A stretch of 64,000 nucleotides of DNA from Aurantiacibacter gangjinensis (GTDB lineage: Bacteria > Pseudomonadota > Alphaproteobacteria > Sphingomonadales > Sphingomonadaceae): the NCBI RefSeq assembly GCF_001886695.1, contig NZ_CP018097.1:992001-1056000 (forward strand). The letters run 5' to 3'. The notes under the pieces were generated by a model. It was not told where the DNA came from. It saw only the letters and a program-made list of their open reading frames with translations, and ran no database searches. The translations under genes and the position numbers were made by a program. Shown here piece after piece: positions 1 through 8,821 of this stretch; within the stretch, counting starts at the first letter, position 1; every line of letters begins with the position of its first letter.

Positions 1-39
1 AAAGAAGTCGAGAAATTTCCTCTGACGGGCAGGTTCCTC

Positions 40-765
40 ATGGGCCGCCTGCGCGATGCGATGGACGATAGCGAAAAGCAGATCGTCGAATCGCTGGTGG
101 AAGACGTCGCTGATTACGATGGACCGCAAACCATCCTCGAACGCGGGCAGTTGTCCGACCGGTCGACCATGCTGATCGGAGGGTTCGTTTTGCGCACCAT
201 TCGTTCGGGAGAGAAGCGCTTCGTCGTGGGCGTGCAAGTGCCCGGCGATTTCGTGGACCTGCATGCCTTCGCGCTCAAGCGGCTCGATCACGATGTCATC
301 ACAATCGGTCAGGCCAAGGTGGGCTATGTGCCGCATGACCGGATAAAGAGTGTGATGGACACCGATCCGCACCTCGCCCGGCTGCTGTGGTTCTCCACCC
401 TGCTGGATGCGGCGATCCACCGCGAATGGATCATGAAGCTGGAACAGCTACGCGCCCCGCGGCGTGTCGCGCATATCTTCTGCGAATTGCAGCAGCGCCT
501 GGAATTTATCGGCATGAATGTCGCCAACCGGATCGAGACGCCGCTGATACAGGCCGACCTCGCTGATATGTGCGGCACCACGGCCATCCATATGAACCGC
601 GCGCTGCGCGATCTGCGCGAGCAGGGGCTGGCCGATTTCCAACGCGGCAAGATCAGCATCCCGGATCGCGAGGAATTGTGCGCGTTTGCCGATTTCAATG
701 CGGATTACCTCTATGGCGAGGGCGTGCTGGGCATGCGCGGCGAGCTCGACCTGTCGCAGAAATAG
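40..765 (+). CDS. Crp/Fnr family transcriptional regulator
   Basis: Cytoplasmic transcription factor of the Crp/Fnr type. An N-terminal cyclic-nucleotide-binding-like beta barrel (about residues 20-130, with the PGDFVDL turn) is joined by a long dimerisation helix to a C-terminal winged helix (about 165-225). The recognition-helix region is CGTTAIHMNRALRDLREQG. I see no Fnr-type cysteine cluster, so an iron-sulfur oxygen sensor is unlikely and the effector is unknown. The frame stays open to the left edge with sensible residues (KEVEKFPLTGRFL) before this ATG, so the true start may lie outside the window. The family assignment is firm; the regulon cannot be told from sequence. Confidence 0.85.
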   Translation: MGRLRDAMDDSEKQIVESLVEDVADYDGPQTILERGQLSDRSTMLIGGFVLRTIRSGEKRFVVGVQVPGDFVDLHAFALKRLDHDVITIGQAKVGYVPHDRIKSVMDTDPHLARLLWFSTLLDAAIHREWIMKLEQLRAPRRVAHIFCELQQRLEFIGMNVANRIETPLIQADLADMCGTTAIHMNRALRDLREQGLADFQRGKISIPDREELCAFADFNADYLYGEGVLGMRGELDLSQK

Positions 766-834
766 TCTGGCGATGCGTCGCGTCGAGGCACCTTTCCTTG
801 GGCAGGCGCGTTGACGCGGCAGGAGACGCGACCC

Positions 835-1572
835 TTGGCGGACAATGCAGGATTTCTGGACAGGAAGCGCAGGCCCAGCTGGAAGCTGATCGCGCTGCTG
901 GCGGTGCTGCATGTCCTCGGCCTGTTCGCGCTCGCCCGGGCGCTGGCCCCCGAATTTACTGCCGGAATCATCGAGGAGGCGGAATCGCTCATTACCGTTA
1001 CCGTGCCGATTTACGAGGAGCCGGAATCCGAGCCGAGCATTGCGCCGCCATCCGTCGACGAGGGCGCGGCAGCCGAAGCGGGGGAGGAAGCCGTGGCGCG
1101 CGAAGTCGTCGCCCAGCCCCAGCCGATCCCGCGACCCTCTCCGCAACCTGCGCCGCGTGTCACCTCGACCGGTAACGCCAATGCGTCGGGCGCGACCGAT
1201 GCGGGCGAAGGCACCGGGGCAGGCGGCACGGGCGATGGCACGGGCAGCGGCAGGGGCGGGAGCGGACAGGGCGGCGCCGTCGCCGTGCGGCCCAGCGTGC
1301 GCTCGGGCGAACTCAACGAAGCCCGCGATTTTCCCATCCCCGAAGGCGGGAGAGCCGCACGTTTCGGCAAGTCCGTAGTGGTGCAGTTCACCGTCACGAC
1401 GGACGGGCGCGCGCGCAATTGCAGCGTGGCGCGGTCCTCGGTCGATGCCGCCACCACGGCACGCGTCTGCCCGCTGGTAGTGGAGCGCATCCGCTTCAAT
1501 CCGGCGCAGACATCGGACGGGGTGCCGGTGGAAGCGCGCTATGGCTACCGCGTCGATTTTCGCGCGCGATAG
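835..1572 (+). CDS. TonB-type energy transducer
   Basis: Inner-membrane-anchored periplasmic protein that passes proton-motive energy to TonB-dependent outer-membrane receptors, of which this window encodes three. It has one N-terminal transmembrane helix (about residues 15-37), then an acidic and proline-rich periplasmic linker, a Gly/Thr/Ser-rich stretch and a C-terminal TonB domain of about 85 residues ending YGYRVDF. The TTG at 835 is chosen because AGGAG at 821-825 sits 9 bases upstream. A TTG at 811 is in frame but has no comparable ribosome site. No exbB or exbD lies nearby. The gene is one of probably several tonB paralogues. Confidence 0.8.
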   Translation: MADNAGFLDRKRRPSWKLIALLAVLHVLGLFALARALAPEFTAGIIEEAESLITVTVPIYEEPESEPSIAPPSVDEGAAAEAGEEAVAREVVAQPQPIPRPSPQPAPRVTSTGNANASGATDAGEGTGAGGTGDGTGSGRGGSGQGGAVAVRPSVRSGELNEARDFPIPEGGRAARFGKSVVVQFTVTTDGRARNCSVARSSVDAATTARVCPLVVERIRFNPAQTSDGVPVEARYGYRVDFRAR

Positions 1573-1610
1573 GCTTGCCGTCTGCTCTCCAATGGGGAAT
1601 GACACCCGCC

Positions 1611-2645
1611 ATGAGCCTCATCCACCCGGTAATCCTGTGCGGCGGCAGTGGCACGCGCCTTTGGCCCCGAAGCCGCAAGGACAAGCCCAAGCCCTTTCTG
1701 CCGCTGGTCGGCGATCAGACCCTGTTCCAGCAGACCGTCGCGCGCACCACCGATGCGGCGCTGTTTGCGGCGCCGACCATTGTGACGGGCGCCGCCCATG
1801 CAGCGCTGGTGGAAGAGCAATTGCCAGATGGGGGAGGTGTGCAAATCATCGTGGAGCCGTCGGCCCGGAATACGGCTGCGGCCATTGCGCTTGCAGCGCT
1901 GCGCCTGCCTGAGGATGCCGTCATGCTGGTCTGCCCAAGCGACCACTACATTGCCGATATTCCCGCATTTCACGCTGCTACGGAAGCCGCGATGCGGCTG
2001 GCGGCGCAGGATTACCTGGTGGCTTTCGGAATCACGCCCACGCAGCCGGAAACGGGTTTCGGCTACATCCGCAGCGGCGCTGCGCTGGATGGCGGAATGC
2101 AGATCGCCGAATTCGTCGAGAAGCCCGATATCGCGCGGGCGACGCAGTTCCTGGCGGATGGCAATTACAGCTGGAATGGCGGTATCTTCGCGTTTCGCGC
2201 CGGGCACTTCCTGAAAGAATTGGCCTCACATCGGCCCGAACTTGCGCGCCACGTTCGCCGGTCCGTCGAAAGCGGATCGGAGGACGGCGCGCGCTTTCAT
2301 CCGGATGCCCAGAGCTTCGCTGCCATTACGCCGGAATCGGTCGATTATGCCGTGATGGAAAATACCGGCCGCGCGGCCATGGTGCCTGTTTCCATGGGCT
2401 GGTCCGATATCGGGAACTGGCACGCGCTGCATGATGCGCGGCAGAAGGACGCGCACGGGAATAGTGCGACAGGCGAAGTGGAACTGCTCGATTGCACCAA
2501 TGTCCTCGTCGAAACCGATGGACCGCGCATCTCGGCCATCGGGCTGAGCGATATCGCCATCGTCATAGACGGTGACGAGGTGCTAGTGACGACGATGGAG
2601 GGGGCGCAGCGCGTCGGCAAACTCGGCGGAGCCAAGTCGCAATAG
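1611..2645 (+). CDS. manC: Mannose-1-phosphate guanylyltransferase
   Basis: Makes GDP-mannose from mannose 1-phosphate and GTP, the donor for mannose, fucose or rhamnose units of surface polysaccharides; cytoplasmic. The nucleotidyltransferase signature GGSGTRLWPRSR is at about residues 11-22, the lysine-bearing KPKPFLPL loop follows, and FVEKPD plus SWNGGIFAF mark the sugar-binding half. At about 344 residues it carries only the transferase part and lacks the C-terminal mannose-6-phosphate isomerase domain found in long bifunctional ManC/AlgA proteins. ATG 1611 is preferred; an in-frame ATG at 1599 adds four residues. It ends six bases from the convergent bphP stop. Confidence 0.9.
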   Translation: MSLIHPVILCGGSGTRLWPRSRKDKPKPFLPLVGDQTLFQQTVARTTDAALFAAPTIVTGAAHAALVEEQLPDGGGVQIIVEPSARNTAAAIALAALRLPEDAVMLVCPSDHYIADIPAFHAATEAAMRLAAQDYLVAFGITPTQPETGFGYIRSGAALDGGMQIAEFVEKPDIARATQFLADGNYSWNGGIFAFRAGHFLKELASHRPELARHVRRSVESGSEDGARFHPDAQSFAAITPESVDYAVMENTGRAAMVPVSMGWSDIGNWHALHDARQKDAHGNSATGEVELLDCTNVLVETDGPRISAIGLSDIAIVIDGDEVLVTTMEGAQRVGKLGGAKSQ

Positions 2646-2651
2646 CGCCGG

Positions 2652-5231
2652 TCAGGCGGCGCCTTCTTCGGCCTGCAATTCGGCGACGATCCTTTCCAGA
2701 TCCTGCTTGGTATAGGGCTTTTGCAACACGCCCCGTGCCGCGCTTTCCGAAATAAGCGCAACCGCATCGCCATAGCCGGTGGCAAACCAGAACGGCACGC
2801 CTTCTTCGGCAAGTCGCTGTGCGACGGGTTCGGAGGTAGAATCGCCCAGATTGAAATCGAGTATGGCGAAGCCGGGCATCGCTTTGTCGATCGCGCTAAG
2901 CGCCTGGTCCGGCGTGCTGGCGACGGTCACTGTCTTGTAGCCGATGCCGCGCAACATATCCTCGACATCCATGGCGATGATCATGCTGTCTTCCACCAGC
3001 AGCACACCGTCGCGCTGCACGTGGCTCACCTCGCCGCTGGCCTCGGTCATCGGACTGTCCTTCGCTGTGTCGGCCTGCGCGTTCTCGTCCGCTTCTACCT
3101 GCGTTGCGTAACGTGAGGGGATGAGGAAATCTGCTTCCAGCCCGGAGACCTTGTAAGAGACATCGGCCGTGCCTTTCAGCTCGAACGGGATCGAACGCTC
3201 GATGATGGTCGTGCCGAAGCCGCGCCGTTCGGGCGCCTTGACCGGCGGACCGCCGATCTCGCGCCATTTGATGGCGAGGTCGCGATGCTTGGTGAATTGC
3301 GTCGTGATTTCCAATCGCCCGCTGCTGTCGCAAAGCGATCCGTATTTGGCGGAATTGGTCATCATCTCGTGCACCACGAGAGCCAGCACCGTGAAGGCTT
3401 CGGGCGTGATAAGCGCCTCGTCCCCGGTCACGGTAATCCGGTTGCGCTTGCCTGAAAGATAGGCCTCGGCTTCGGACTCGATCAGCTCGCGAAGCGACGC
3501 GGAATCCCACTGCTCGCGCGTGATATGGTCGTGCGCACGCGCCAGGGCCTGGATTCGCCCGCCGACGAGATCGGAGAATTCCTCGATATTGCTGACTTCG
3601 CCGCGTGATTGGCCGATCAGGCTGCGGATCAGCGTCAGGATGTTGCGCACGCGGTGGTTGAGTTCCGCAATCAGCAATTCCTGCCGTTCCTGCGCGCGGG
3701 TGCGTTCGCGCACCTGCGCGTCGGTGACGCGCAGGATTACCTCGAGCAGCGTGACGCGCAGCCCTTCGGCTATGGCCAGCTCTTCTTCCGACCATACGGT
3801 GCTGCGGCCGCTGACAGTCTGCTTCCAGGCCTCGAAGCTTTTGCGCGGCGTCAGCCTGTCGCCATTCGGCCCAGGCTGCACCGGTTTGTCCGGATTGCCG
3901 GCCCAGGTCACGCTGCGTTCTATTTCCTTGCGCCACAACACCATATAATCGCGCGGACTGCGCGAGACGGGGATAATGAGCGCGCCGACCACCCGGTCTT
4001 TGAAGGCGGCGGCTGCCGGGATCAGCCCGACGAGGGAATCGCTGTGGACTATCGTGCTGGTGGAGGAGGTGTTGAGAGCCGGCACGATGGCCTCGAACTC
4101 CTCGGCATTCGGCGCTGCGCCGTGGGAACGGTATGTGCCATCGATATAGGCGGAGAGGCCGTCATGCGGGATCAGGTCGCCAATGGTGCGCTCGATCACG
4201 TCGAGGCTGTCGGTCAGCGTATCGCCGCCACCCATCTGGTTCATCAGCCGGTTGTGCAACTCGCGCGAACGATCCTTGAGAGCTTCTCCCGCGGAACGGA
4301 TCGTCAGTTCCAGCTGCATGGAGAAAAGCTGGGCAAACAGTTCGGCCGCGGTGCGCTGCGGGAATGCCAGCACGCGGGGGCTGTAGTGATGGCAGGCGAA
4401 CAGGCCCCACAGCTTGCCATTCACCACGATGGAAATGCTCAGCGAAGCTTCGACGCCCATGTTCTGCAGGTATTCGATATGCACGGGCGATACCGCGCGC
4501 AGCGTGCTTTGCGAGAGATCCAGCGGACGGCCGTCCAGCGGCATTTCGGGGAGGATTGGCACTGGTTCCGCGCTCACATCGCTGATGATGCGGAACAGGT
4601 TTTTCAGATAAAGCGCGCGGGCCTGTTGCGGGATATCGGTGCGCGGATAGCGCAGCCCCATGAAGCCGTCGATATGCCCCTCGCGCGCCTCCGCGATGAC
4701 TTCGCCACTTTCGTCCGGATGGAAGCGATACACCATGACCCGGTCGAACCCGAGGAGGCGCTTGAGCTGTTCTGCCGCGCCTTGGCAGAGCTTGTCCACG
4801 CCTTCGCAACGACGCAGATGATCCATCATCGGGCGGATGGCGGAGGAATGATCGGCGGCGGCATTTTGTGCCCCCGGTTCGATTTCCAGCACCGTGTAGC
4901 CGTCGCTGCAATGGATGGCGATGTCGAAGCGCTTGCCGGAGCGCAACAGGTCGCAGCCGAACAGCCGCTCCGTCGTTTGCGAGCGCGACGCCCAGCCAGC
5001 CCTTTCCCGCAATACCCTCAAGGCGTTCGCATCGAGATAGTCGGAGAGATTGTTTCCGATGGCAAAGGGCTTTCGCGCATCGATTATGTCGTCTGCATTT
5101 GCCGATTGGAAAGCGATGATCCAGTCCGCGGTCACTGCGATCAGAGCACCGAACGGCTGGATCTGGCCCAGTTGGTGGATCGGTTCGCGGTCGCAGCTTG
5201 TCAGGTCGACCTTGGGATCATGCACATTCAT
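2652..5231 (-). CDS. bphP: Bacteriophytochrome hybrid kinase (HWE family) with receiver
   Basis: Red/far-red light sensor kinase, cytoplasmic. The order is PAS (about 10-110), GAF (130-305), PHY (320-500), HWE-type histidine kinase (515-710) and a fused receiver (740-855). Visible landmarks are Cys13 in the SCDREPIH context where bacteriophytochromes attach biliverdin, PRTDIP at 196-201 in GAF, PRKSF at 462-466 (the PRxSF tongue motif of PHY), phospho-acceptor His526 in ELNHRVRN, WRE at 656-658 (the family's WxE motif), receiver Asp792 and Lys838. Its start overlaps the end of bphO by four bases (ATGA), so the two are co-translated. The output partner is not in the window. All key residues appear intact. 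Confidence 0.95.
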   Translation of the reverse strand: MNVHDPKVDLTSCDREPIHQLGQIQPFGALIAVTADWIIAFQSANADDIIDARKPFAIGNNLSDYLDANALRVLRERAGWASRSQTTERLFGCDLLRSGKRFDIAIHCSDGYTVLEIEPGAQNAAADHSSAIRPMMDHLRRCEGVDKLCQGAAEQLKRLLGFDRVMVYRFHPDESGEVIAEAREGHIDGFMGLRYPRTDIPQQARALYLKNLFRIISDVSAEPVPILPEMPLDGRPLDLSQSTLRAVSPVHIEYLQNMGVEASLSISIVVNGKLWGLFACHHYSPRVLAFPQRTAAELFAQLFSMQLELTIRSAGEALKDRSRELHNRLMNQMGGGDTLTDSLDVIERTIGDLIPHDGLSAYIDGTYRSHGAAPNAEEFEAIVPALNTSSTSTIVHSDSLVGLIPAAAAFKDRVVGALIIPVSRSPRDYMVLWRKEIERSVTWAGNPDKPVQPGPNGDRLTPRKSFEAWKQTVSGRSTVWSEEELAIAEGLRVTLLEVILRVTDAQVRERTRAQERQELLIAELNHRVRNILTLIRSLIGQSRGEVSNIEEFSDLVGGRIQALARAHDHITREQWDSASLRELIESEAEAYLSGKRNRITVTGDEALITPEAFTVLALVVHEMMTNSAKYGSLCDSSGRLEITTQFTKHRDLAIKWREIGGPPVKAPERRGFGTTIIERSIPFELKGTADVSYKVSGLEADFLIPSRYATQVEADENAQADTAKDSPMTEASGEVSHVQRDGVLLVEDSMIIAMDVEDMLRGIGYKTVTVASTPDQALSAIDKAMPGFAILDFNLGDSTSEPVAQRLAEEGVPFWFATGYGDAVALISESAARGVLQKPYTKQDLERIVAELQAEEGAA

Positions 5232-5785
5232 GCCGCGATCCGCCCGCGCGGTTCGCGGGCGAAAACCTCAGCGAAATGGGTAAAGACTGCGCGAGCGGCC
5301 TGCACGGCCGCCGCGCCCTGCGCCGGCGTGGTCGGCTTTTCCAGCCGGGGCCGCAAATGCTTCCAATAAGCGATCATCGCGCTGTCATCGAGAAAGGCGG
5401 TCGGCAGTCTCGTCTCACCGATCTGCGCCCGCATGGCGCGGTTGCCCAGGTGCGAGCCTGCCAGTGCCCAGGCGAGGCCGATAGGGTCGGACTTTTCAGG
5501 CAGATGAAACTCTCCTGACGGCAGCGAAAACGGCCCGCCAATGGCTTGCAGATCGTCGATCAGCAGGGGCGCAGTGGCTGGCGGAGCGTTTTCATCGCCG
5601 ATATGCCGGGCAACAAATTGCTCTATGGGAAGGCGCGCGGCCAGCTGATTGCGGAGGAACGCGGCATAGGCAGCAGGGTCCGACAGAGAGACGTCCGCCA
5701 CGCTCGCATCGAGCGCATCGTGCTGCGTCCGCGTATCCTGTCGCAGCAATGCGCGCAGTGATTGTGTTTTGCCCTCGTCAGCCAA
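5228..5785 (-). CDS. bphO: Biliverdin-producing heme oxygenase
   Basis: Opens heme to biliverdin IX-alpha, the chromophore of the phytochrome encoded directly downstream. It is 185 residues long, the usual size for bacterial heme oxygenase. His22 in the RTQHDALD context is the expected proximal heme ligand. The distal-helix glycine motif is seen as GSHLGNR at 110-116. The stop codon overlaps the bphP start (ATGA at 5228-5231), giving a bphO-bphP operon read leftward. Heme supply and oxygen would therefore limit light sensing. The assignment is supported both by sequence and by its partner. Confidence 0.92.
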   Translation of the reverse strand: MADEGKTQSLRALLRQDTRTQHDALDASVADVSLSDPAAYAAFLRNQLAARLPIEQFVARHIGDENAPPATAPLLIDDLQAIGGPFSLPSGEFHLPEKSDPIGLAWALAGSHLGNRAMRAQIGETRLPTAFLDDSAMIAYWKHLRPRLEKPTTPAQGAAAVQAARAVFTHFAEVFAREPRGRIAA

Positions 5786-5898
5786 TTACGGCATACCCTC
5801 GTACTCAGCGATATATCGGGCAAAGAACTCCCAAACCTCGCGGTGATGTGTCAAAAATCCTTTCGCAGCGATAAGGTTCCAGCGTAAACAAGTAATTT

Positions 5899-6366
5899 AT
5901 GTTAGAAACAGGGCACTTAGGCGGTATGATCGCCCAAACCATCCAATTGGCGCTGGCGCCGGTCTTCGTATTGGTTGCGGTGGGCGGAATTATGAACATC
6001 CTGACCGCGCGCCTCGGGCGTATCGTGGATCGATCGCGGGAACTGCTGTCGCGCTATCACCAGACCGACGGCGAGGAGCATGACGATGTGGTGCGGGAAA
6101 TGCGCAGCGCCGACCGCCGGATTGGCTTGATCGGGCAGGCCCTGCGCCTGCTGGTGCTGTCTTCATTGGTGACCGGGCTGACCGTCGTTCTGCTATTCAT
6201 CGAGGAGTTTACAGGCTTCACCATCGATGCCGTGGTGGCGGGCAGCTTCGTGCTGGCTATCGCGCTCTTGATGTGGGCACTGGTGCTGTTCCTGCGCGAA
6301 ACGCAGCTGGCCGCCGATGCCCTGCGCTTGCCGCGTGCCGTGCTGGAGGAAGACCGCAAGCTCTAG
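5899..6366 (+). CDS. DUF2721 family membrane protein
   Basis: Small inner-membrane protein of 155 residues with three hydrophobic segments (about 10-32, 82-103 and 108-132) and a charged cytoplasmic loop (about 35-80) that carries RLGRIVDRSREL. This pattern fits the DUF2721 family, whose function is unknown. The ATG at 5899 has no clear ribosome site; ATG 5926 would give a protein beginning directly before the first membrane helix and is a real alternative. It lies alone between bphO, which is divergent, and a convergent gene ending 16 bases away. No role is assigned. Confidence 0.75.
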   Translation: MLETGHLGGMIAQTIQLALAPVFVLVAVGGIMNILTARLGRIVDRSRELLSRYHQTDGEEHDDVVREMRSADRRIGLIGQALRLLVLSSLVTGLTVVLLFIEEFTGFTIDAVVAGSFVLAIALLMWALVLFLRETQLAADALRLPRAVLEEDRKL

Positions 6367-6382
6367 CAGCCAGGGGCAACGG

Positions 6383-6691
6383 TCAGTCCTTCGGCGGGGC
6401 GAGCAAATCCTGCCCTTTCGCCTGCACGGCGCTTTCGATGATCGGCGTCAGGAAAGAGAGTGCGGGCGGCAAGACGACCTGCAGCACCACCTGCGTATCC
6501 TCGATGTCGACGTGGCCGGTCACAAGCTGGCCCATCGCCGCGACGGACAGCGTCATGCGATCCTCGCTCGGCCAGCCGGTTTCGACCTGCGCCATGCCGC
6601 CGGGGATATTGTCCGCCAGCGTGTGGCTGTTGGCAGAGAGGCGACGCCGCACTTCCTCGCGGCCCAGCGAATGGGGGATGGCGACCCGCAT
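6383..6691 (-). CDS. Polyhydroxyalkanoic acid system family protein (PHA_gran_rgn-like)
   Basis: Small protein of 102 residues resembling the polyhydroxyalkanoic acid system family: VAIPHSLGREEVRRRL at the start, then a two-layer fold with GHVDIEDTQVVLQVVLPP, reminiscent of START-like or granule-associated proteins. The family is named for association with polyhydroxyalkanoate genes, but none is seen here. It is the last gene of a three-gene leftward unit. Its ATG shares one base with the stop of the preceding gene (TGATG at 6689-6693), implying translational coupling to telA and its membrane partner. Confidence 0.7.
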   Translation of the reverse strand: MRVAIPHSLGREEVRRRLSANSHTLADNIPGGMAQVETGWPSEDRMTLSVAAMGQLVTGHVDIEDTQVVLQVVLPPALSFLTPIIESAVQAKGQDLLAPPKD

Positions 6692-7515
6692 CAGCGCGCG
6701 GTCTTTTCGCGGTCGAAATCGGGCAGGGGCACACCTGCGCCTTCGTCCAGCTGCCTGCCGGCATCGGGCTGTGGCAGGGCCATGCCCTCCGCATCGCCAT
6801 AGCGGTAATCGAGATAGCGGTCCTTGATGGCCAGATCGTCCAGCGAGCCTTCGGCCAGCTGCCGGGTGACGCTGTCCACTTCCTTGCTGATCTTGCCGAG
6901 GCTGCGCGTCAGCTGCGCATCCGGCGTCGACCCGGCCCGTTCTTCCCGCCGCAGATGCGCGGGAATGCGCGTGTAGCTCTCGATGGTTTTGGGCAGGATT
7001 TCGCCCACCAGCTTGCGCACTTCGCCGGCGGCGGGATGGGCGGGATCGACATGCTCCAGTTGCTGGCCCAGCGCATCGAGCTGGGTGCCCAGATCATCCA
7101 GAATGCGTGCGGCAGGCGCGGGCAAAGCGGCGCGCTGGTGTTCGAGCCAAAGCTCGGTGCGCGCGACCAGCTGGCGCGCATCCTGCGTGCGCACCAGATC
7201 GGCACGCTGCGGGACTTTGACCTTAGGGAAGCTGGAGAAGATCGTTACAGCCAAAATCACGCCAATTAGCAGCGTCATCACGCCCCAGAACCCGATGCCG
7301 TTGAACATTGCGCCGGCGATCCCGGCAGCAAGGAACATCGTGAAGACGGCAATCACCATATTCCGAATGCGTTTCGCCCAGACAGAACGCTTGAGTCCGC
7401 GCGAACCTTCACCGATAGAGCCGCTGCGCCGATGATAGCCGCCATCGCGCTGGGTCTGCAGGCTGGCCTTTGCGGCCCGCAGGATTTCGTCGGAATCTTG
7501 GGTGCTATCGGCCAT
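6691..7515 (-). CDS. XpaC-like membrane protein partnered with TelA
   Basis: Protein of 274 residues with a basic N-terminus, two close transmembrane helices (about 50-70 and 74-96), then a soluble helical domain. The stretch AGEVRKLVGEILPKTIESY is reminiscent of XpaC-family proteins, which commonly sit beside telA, but the likeness is weak and I call it from context as much as sequence. The C-terminal tail is acidic. It overlaps the telA stop by one base (TGATG) and the next gene start by one base. The family has no settled biochemical role; links to tellurite or envelope stress come from telA. Confidence 0.6.
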   Translation of the reverse strand: MADSTQDSDEILRAAKASLQTQRDGGYHRRSGSIGEGSRGLKRSVWAKRIRNMVIAVFTMFLAAGIAGAMFNGIGFWGVMTLLIGVILAVTIFSSFPKVKVPQRADLVRTQDARQLVARTELWLEHQRAALPAPAARILDDLGTQLDALGQQLEHVDPAHPAAGEVRKLVGEILPKTIESYTRIPAHLRREERAGSTPDAQLTRSLGKISKEVDSVTRQLAEGSLDDLAIKDRYLDYRYGDAEGMALPQPDAGRQLDEGAGVPLPDFDREKTAR

Positions 7516-8723
7516 CAGTTCTCCAACGACAGCAGGCCGCTATCGTTCACCTGGCTCGCCGCCTGCGCCTGGCCCTCGGCGCGGGCGATGTAGCCTTTCG
7601 ACTTCTCTACTTCGGTGGAAAGCGTTTCCACCGTCTGCTTCATGCTGTCGAGGGCGCGCAGCTTGAAGCTGTCGACCTCGTCCATCGTGTCGTAGATGTT
7701 CTGGAAGGCGCGCTGCAATGTTTCCATCGGAATGGTGCTGCTGGCGGCCTGTTCGTGGATCTTGCCGGTATTGTCGCGCAGCATCTGGCCGGTGGAATCG
7801 ATAATGCCCGCCGTCGTTTCGTTGAGCGCGGTGATCTGGCCCAGCACCAGCTTCTGGTTGGTCATCGCCTGCGACACGGTGACGGCAGTGCGCAGCGCGC
7901 CGACCGTGGTGGTGCTGGCGCGGTCCACGCCTTTCACCAGCTCGACATTGTTCTTCTTGACGAGATCCAGCGCCAGATAGCCCTGTACGCTGACCGCCAT
8001 CTGCGTGAGCAAATCCTGCGTGCGCTGGCGGACATAGAACAGCGCGGTCTCGCGGATGGCCTTGGCCTTTTCCGGGTCGGAACTGTCGAGTTCGGCCGCC
8101 TTCTCCTCCAGCTCGCCATCCAGCGTGCGGGCGATGTGGATCATCTGTTCCAGATTGCCCATCGCTTCCCACAGCTTCTGCCGCTCTACATCGATGGCGG
8201 CATTGTCCATCAGCAGCTCGTCCTTGCCGCTGGAAAGGCGGGCGAGGATGGACTGGATGTGGCTTTGCGCGGAGGTGTAGCTGTCGAAATAGTTCTTCAG
8301 CCTGTTGCCGAAGGGGATGATGCCGAACAGCTTGCGCCCGGTCAGCTTGCCGCGGCGGCCGGGATCGAGATCCTCCACCGTGCGGCGCAATTCGGTAAGG
8401 TCTGCGCCCACGCCGCTTTCCTGGTCCATGGCGCGCACGGGCCTGTCGAGGAAGCGGTTGGACATGGCCGACGCCGCCATGATTTCCTTGCGGCCCATGC
8501 TGGTGATCTGGTCCACCTTCTTGCCGAAATCGGGCGAATTGGCATCCAGCGCCACCAGCTCTTCCACGAAGCCGTCGACCTTTTGCTGCAACGCGGATCT
8601 CTTCTCCTCGCTGACAGGCACGAGCCCGACGGCCTTTTCCGGCGACACGGCAAGCACCGGATCGGGCGGCGTCAGTTCCAGATCGATGTCGGTAGCGGTC
8701 GTCGTTTCGTTCGTGGTGGCCAT
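7515..8723 (-). CDS. telA: Toxic anion resistance protein TelA family
   Basis: Cytoplasmic, largely alpha-helical protein of about 402 residues from the TelA family, named for tellurite resistance on plasmids but widespread on chromosomes, where its job is unclear. Recognisable stretches are RGKLTGRKLFGIIPFGNRLKNY and the helix series ending in TLSTEVEKSKGYIARAEGQAQ, with heptad-like coiled-coil character through the middle. The start is placed at ATG 8723 because GGAAGGGA lies a suitable distance upstream; an upstream in-frame ATG at 8750 would place that site inside the gene. It is first in a coupled operon with the XpaC-like and PHA_gran-like genes. Confidence 0.85.
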   Translation of the reverse strand: MATTNETTTATDIDLELTPPDPVLAVSPEKAVGLVPVSEEKRSALQQKVDGFVEELVALDANSPDFGKKVDQITSMGRKEIMAASAMSNRFLDRPVRAMDQESGVGADLTELRRTVEDLDPGRRGKLTGRKLFGIIPFGNRLKNYFDSYTSAQSHIQSILARLSSGKDELLMDNAAIDVERQKLWEAMGNLEQMIHIARTLDGELEEKAAELDSSDPEKAKAIRETALFYVRQRTQDLLTQMAVSVQGYLALDLVKKNNVELVKGVDRASTTTVGALRTAVTVSQAMTNQKLVLGQITALNETTAGIIDSTGQMLRDNTGKIHEQAASSTIPMETLQRAFQNIYDTMDEVDSFKLRALDSMKQTVETLSTEVEKSKGYIARAEGQAQAASQVNDSGLLSLEN

Positions 8724-8821
8724 GCGCCGTTTCTTCCCTTCCTGATGCATTTACTGTATTAGTCAAACAAGACACACGTTTCAAGCTTCGCTCCTGCGAG
8801 TTTCTGCGATAACGAGGCACA

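Noticed and set aside
3609-5369. 586-codon open frame on the + strand opposite bphP
   Set aside because: Complement of conserved phytochrome domains; no recognisable protein.
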